DNA from: Caballeronia telluris
GTDB lineage: Bacteria > Pseudomonadota > Gammaproteobacteria > Burkholderiales > Burkholderiaceae
Direction: 5' to 3'
DNA length: 64,000 bases
NCBI RefSeq assembly: GCF_001544495.1
Contig: NZ_FCNZ02000001.1
Span: 1-64,000 of the forward strand
In this document: one piece after another, positions 63,485-64,000 of the stretch
Layout of the letters: every line of letters begins with the position of its first letter
Position numbering within the stretch: position 1 is the first letter of the stretch
Translations under genes and position numbers: made by a program
The notes under the pieces: model-generated
Told to the model about the DNA's origin: nothing
Seen by the model: the letters and a program-made list of their open reading frames with translations, nothing else
Databases searched by the model: none

Positions 63485-64000
63485 CTATCCATCGATGGGT
63501 TCATCAGCGCGTCCGCGGCCTTCTGGCCGGAGCGGATCGCGCCTTCGATCGTCGCGGGGAGGCCCGTGGCCGTCCAGTCGCCCGCGAGCATCAGATTCGG
63601 CCAGCGCGTGCGCGTAGCCGGGCGCAGCCCCTCTTGCGCGGGAAGCGCGGCCAGCGTCGCGCGCGGCTCGGCGGCGATCTGCCAGGGCGGCATCGGCGCG
63701 GCGGCCATGCCGGCGGCTTTCGCCGTCTCGGCCCACAGCGTGCGCGCCAGTTCGTCGTGCGGCGTGTCGAGGAAGCGGCCCGCGTCGCAGACCGTCACCG
63801 AAAGACGACCGTCGAATGCGAAAAGCCAGTTGGCCGTGCCGTTCAGCAGGCAGGTCGCGGGCGCGAAACCGAACGGCGGATCGACGGCGAAGTGCGCCGT
63901 GACGATCGCCCGGTATTCGGTCGGCGCGGTGAGCCCCGGCACCAGCATTCGCGCGACGTCGGGCGGCACCGCGAGCACGACGCCGTCGCTCGGCGCCACC
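63481..64000 (-). CDS. hpnE: Hydroxysqualene dehydroxylase, C-terminal part (runs off the right edge)
   Basis: The last ~172 residues of an FAD-dependent amine-oxidase-like protein; the FAD-binding N-terminus lies beyond the window. Seen: DGVVLAVPPDVARMLVPGL, NWLFAFDGRLSVTVCDAGRF, and the C-terminal FAD-contact motif PNLMLAGDWTATGLPATIEG, then AIRSGQKAAD. This ending, plus its overlap with shc, identifies HpnE, which converts hydroxysqualene to squalene in the HpnCDE route. hpnC and hpnD would be expected upstream, outside the window. Confidence 0.9.
   Translation of the reverse strand, partial: VAPSDGVVLAVPPDVARMLVPGLTAPTEYRAIVTAHFAVDPPFGFAPATCLLNGTANWLFAFDGRLSVTVCDAGRFLDTPHDELARTLWAETAKAAGMAAAPMPPWQIAAEPRATLAALPAQEGLRPATRTRWPNLMLAGDWTATGLPATIEGAIRSGQKAADALMNPSMDR

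Overview
The window is high-GC (roughly 65%) proteobacterial chromosome. Its gene content points to a Burkholderia-group betaproteobacterium, most likely Paraburkholderia or Caballeronia: a GbcAB/DgcAB glycine-betaine catabolic cluster with a GbdR-type regulator, hopanoid genes (shc, hpnB, hpnE, hpnG, hpnH, hpnN) with a second-type ispH beside hpnH, a formaldehyde-activating enzyme, and cstA-ybdD. The genus is an inference from synteny memory. No rRNA, tRNA, CRISPR array or intact insertion sequence was seen.

Region 1 (1-15,000) is an accessory stress and detoxification segment in which nearly every gene lies on the minus strand. From its upstream end it reads: AraC-type regulator, HdeD-like membrane protein, PRC-barrel periplasmic protein, Hsp20, a ClpG/ClpK-type zinc-finger disaggregase, an old yellow enzyme, a formaldehyde-dehydrogenase-like zinc enzyme, a small protein, a thioredoxin-reductase-like flavoprotein without redox cysteines, a UBP-type zinc-finger protein, a c-di-GMP phosphodiesterase, and a second zinc dehydrogenase cut by the window edge. 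The protein-quality-control part resembles a reduced version of the transmissible heat-resistance loci (sHsp20-ClpK/ClpG-HdeD). The segment also holds decayed genes: a DUF2513 remnant, and at 13.8-14.9 kb a graveyard with pieces of a CaiB/BaiF CoA-transferase, an MmgE/PrpD protein and a CitE-like lyase.

Region 2 (15,100-25,800) holds an orphan EmrB-type exporter, a very large AsmA/DUF748 protein, a DUF1254/DUF1214 lipoprotein, a PaiB-like FMN protein, and a copper P-type ATPase behind a CueR-like operator.

Region 3 (25,250-40,850) is carnitine, choline and glycine-betaine catabolism. A betainyl-CoA thioesterase sits beside a broken L-carnitine dehydrogenase. purU follows on the plus strand. 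Then comes an apparent 12-kb minus-strand operon, glyA - M19 dipeptidase - V4R protein - dgcA - dgcB - etfA - etfB - gbcA - gbcB - betaine-binding protein, with gbdR divergent from glyA. Its enzymes strip methyl groups from betaine (GbcAB) and dimethylglycine (DgcAB with the Etf pair) and pass glycine plus C1 units to GlyA. Sarcosine oxidase is not in the window. The demethylations release formaldehyde, which fits the presence of PurU, Fae (55 kb) and formaldehyde-dehydrogenase-like genes.

Region 4 (40,850-64,000) mixes hopanoid synthesis and lipid traffic with central metabolism. hpnB is divergent from ispH-hpnH, and mlaC is divergent from hpnN-mlaA. ybdD-cstA lies opposite a Cache histidine kinase and NarL-type regulator. 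After a YciA-like thioesterase and Fae come an aldo/keto reductase, an aldehyde dehydrogenase, an MFS carrier and a LysR regulator. The window ends in the minus-strand genes hpnE (partial) - shc - hpnG.
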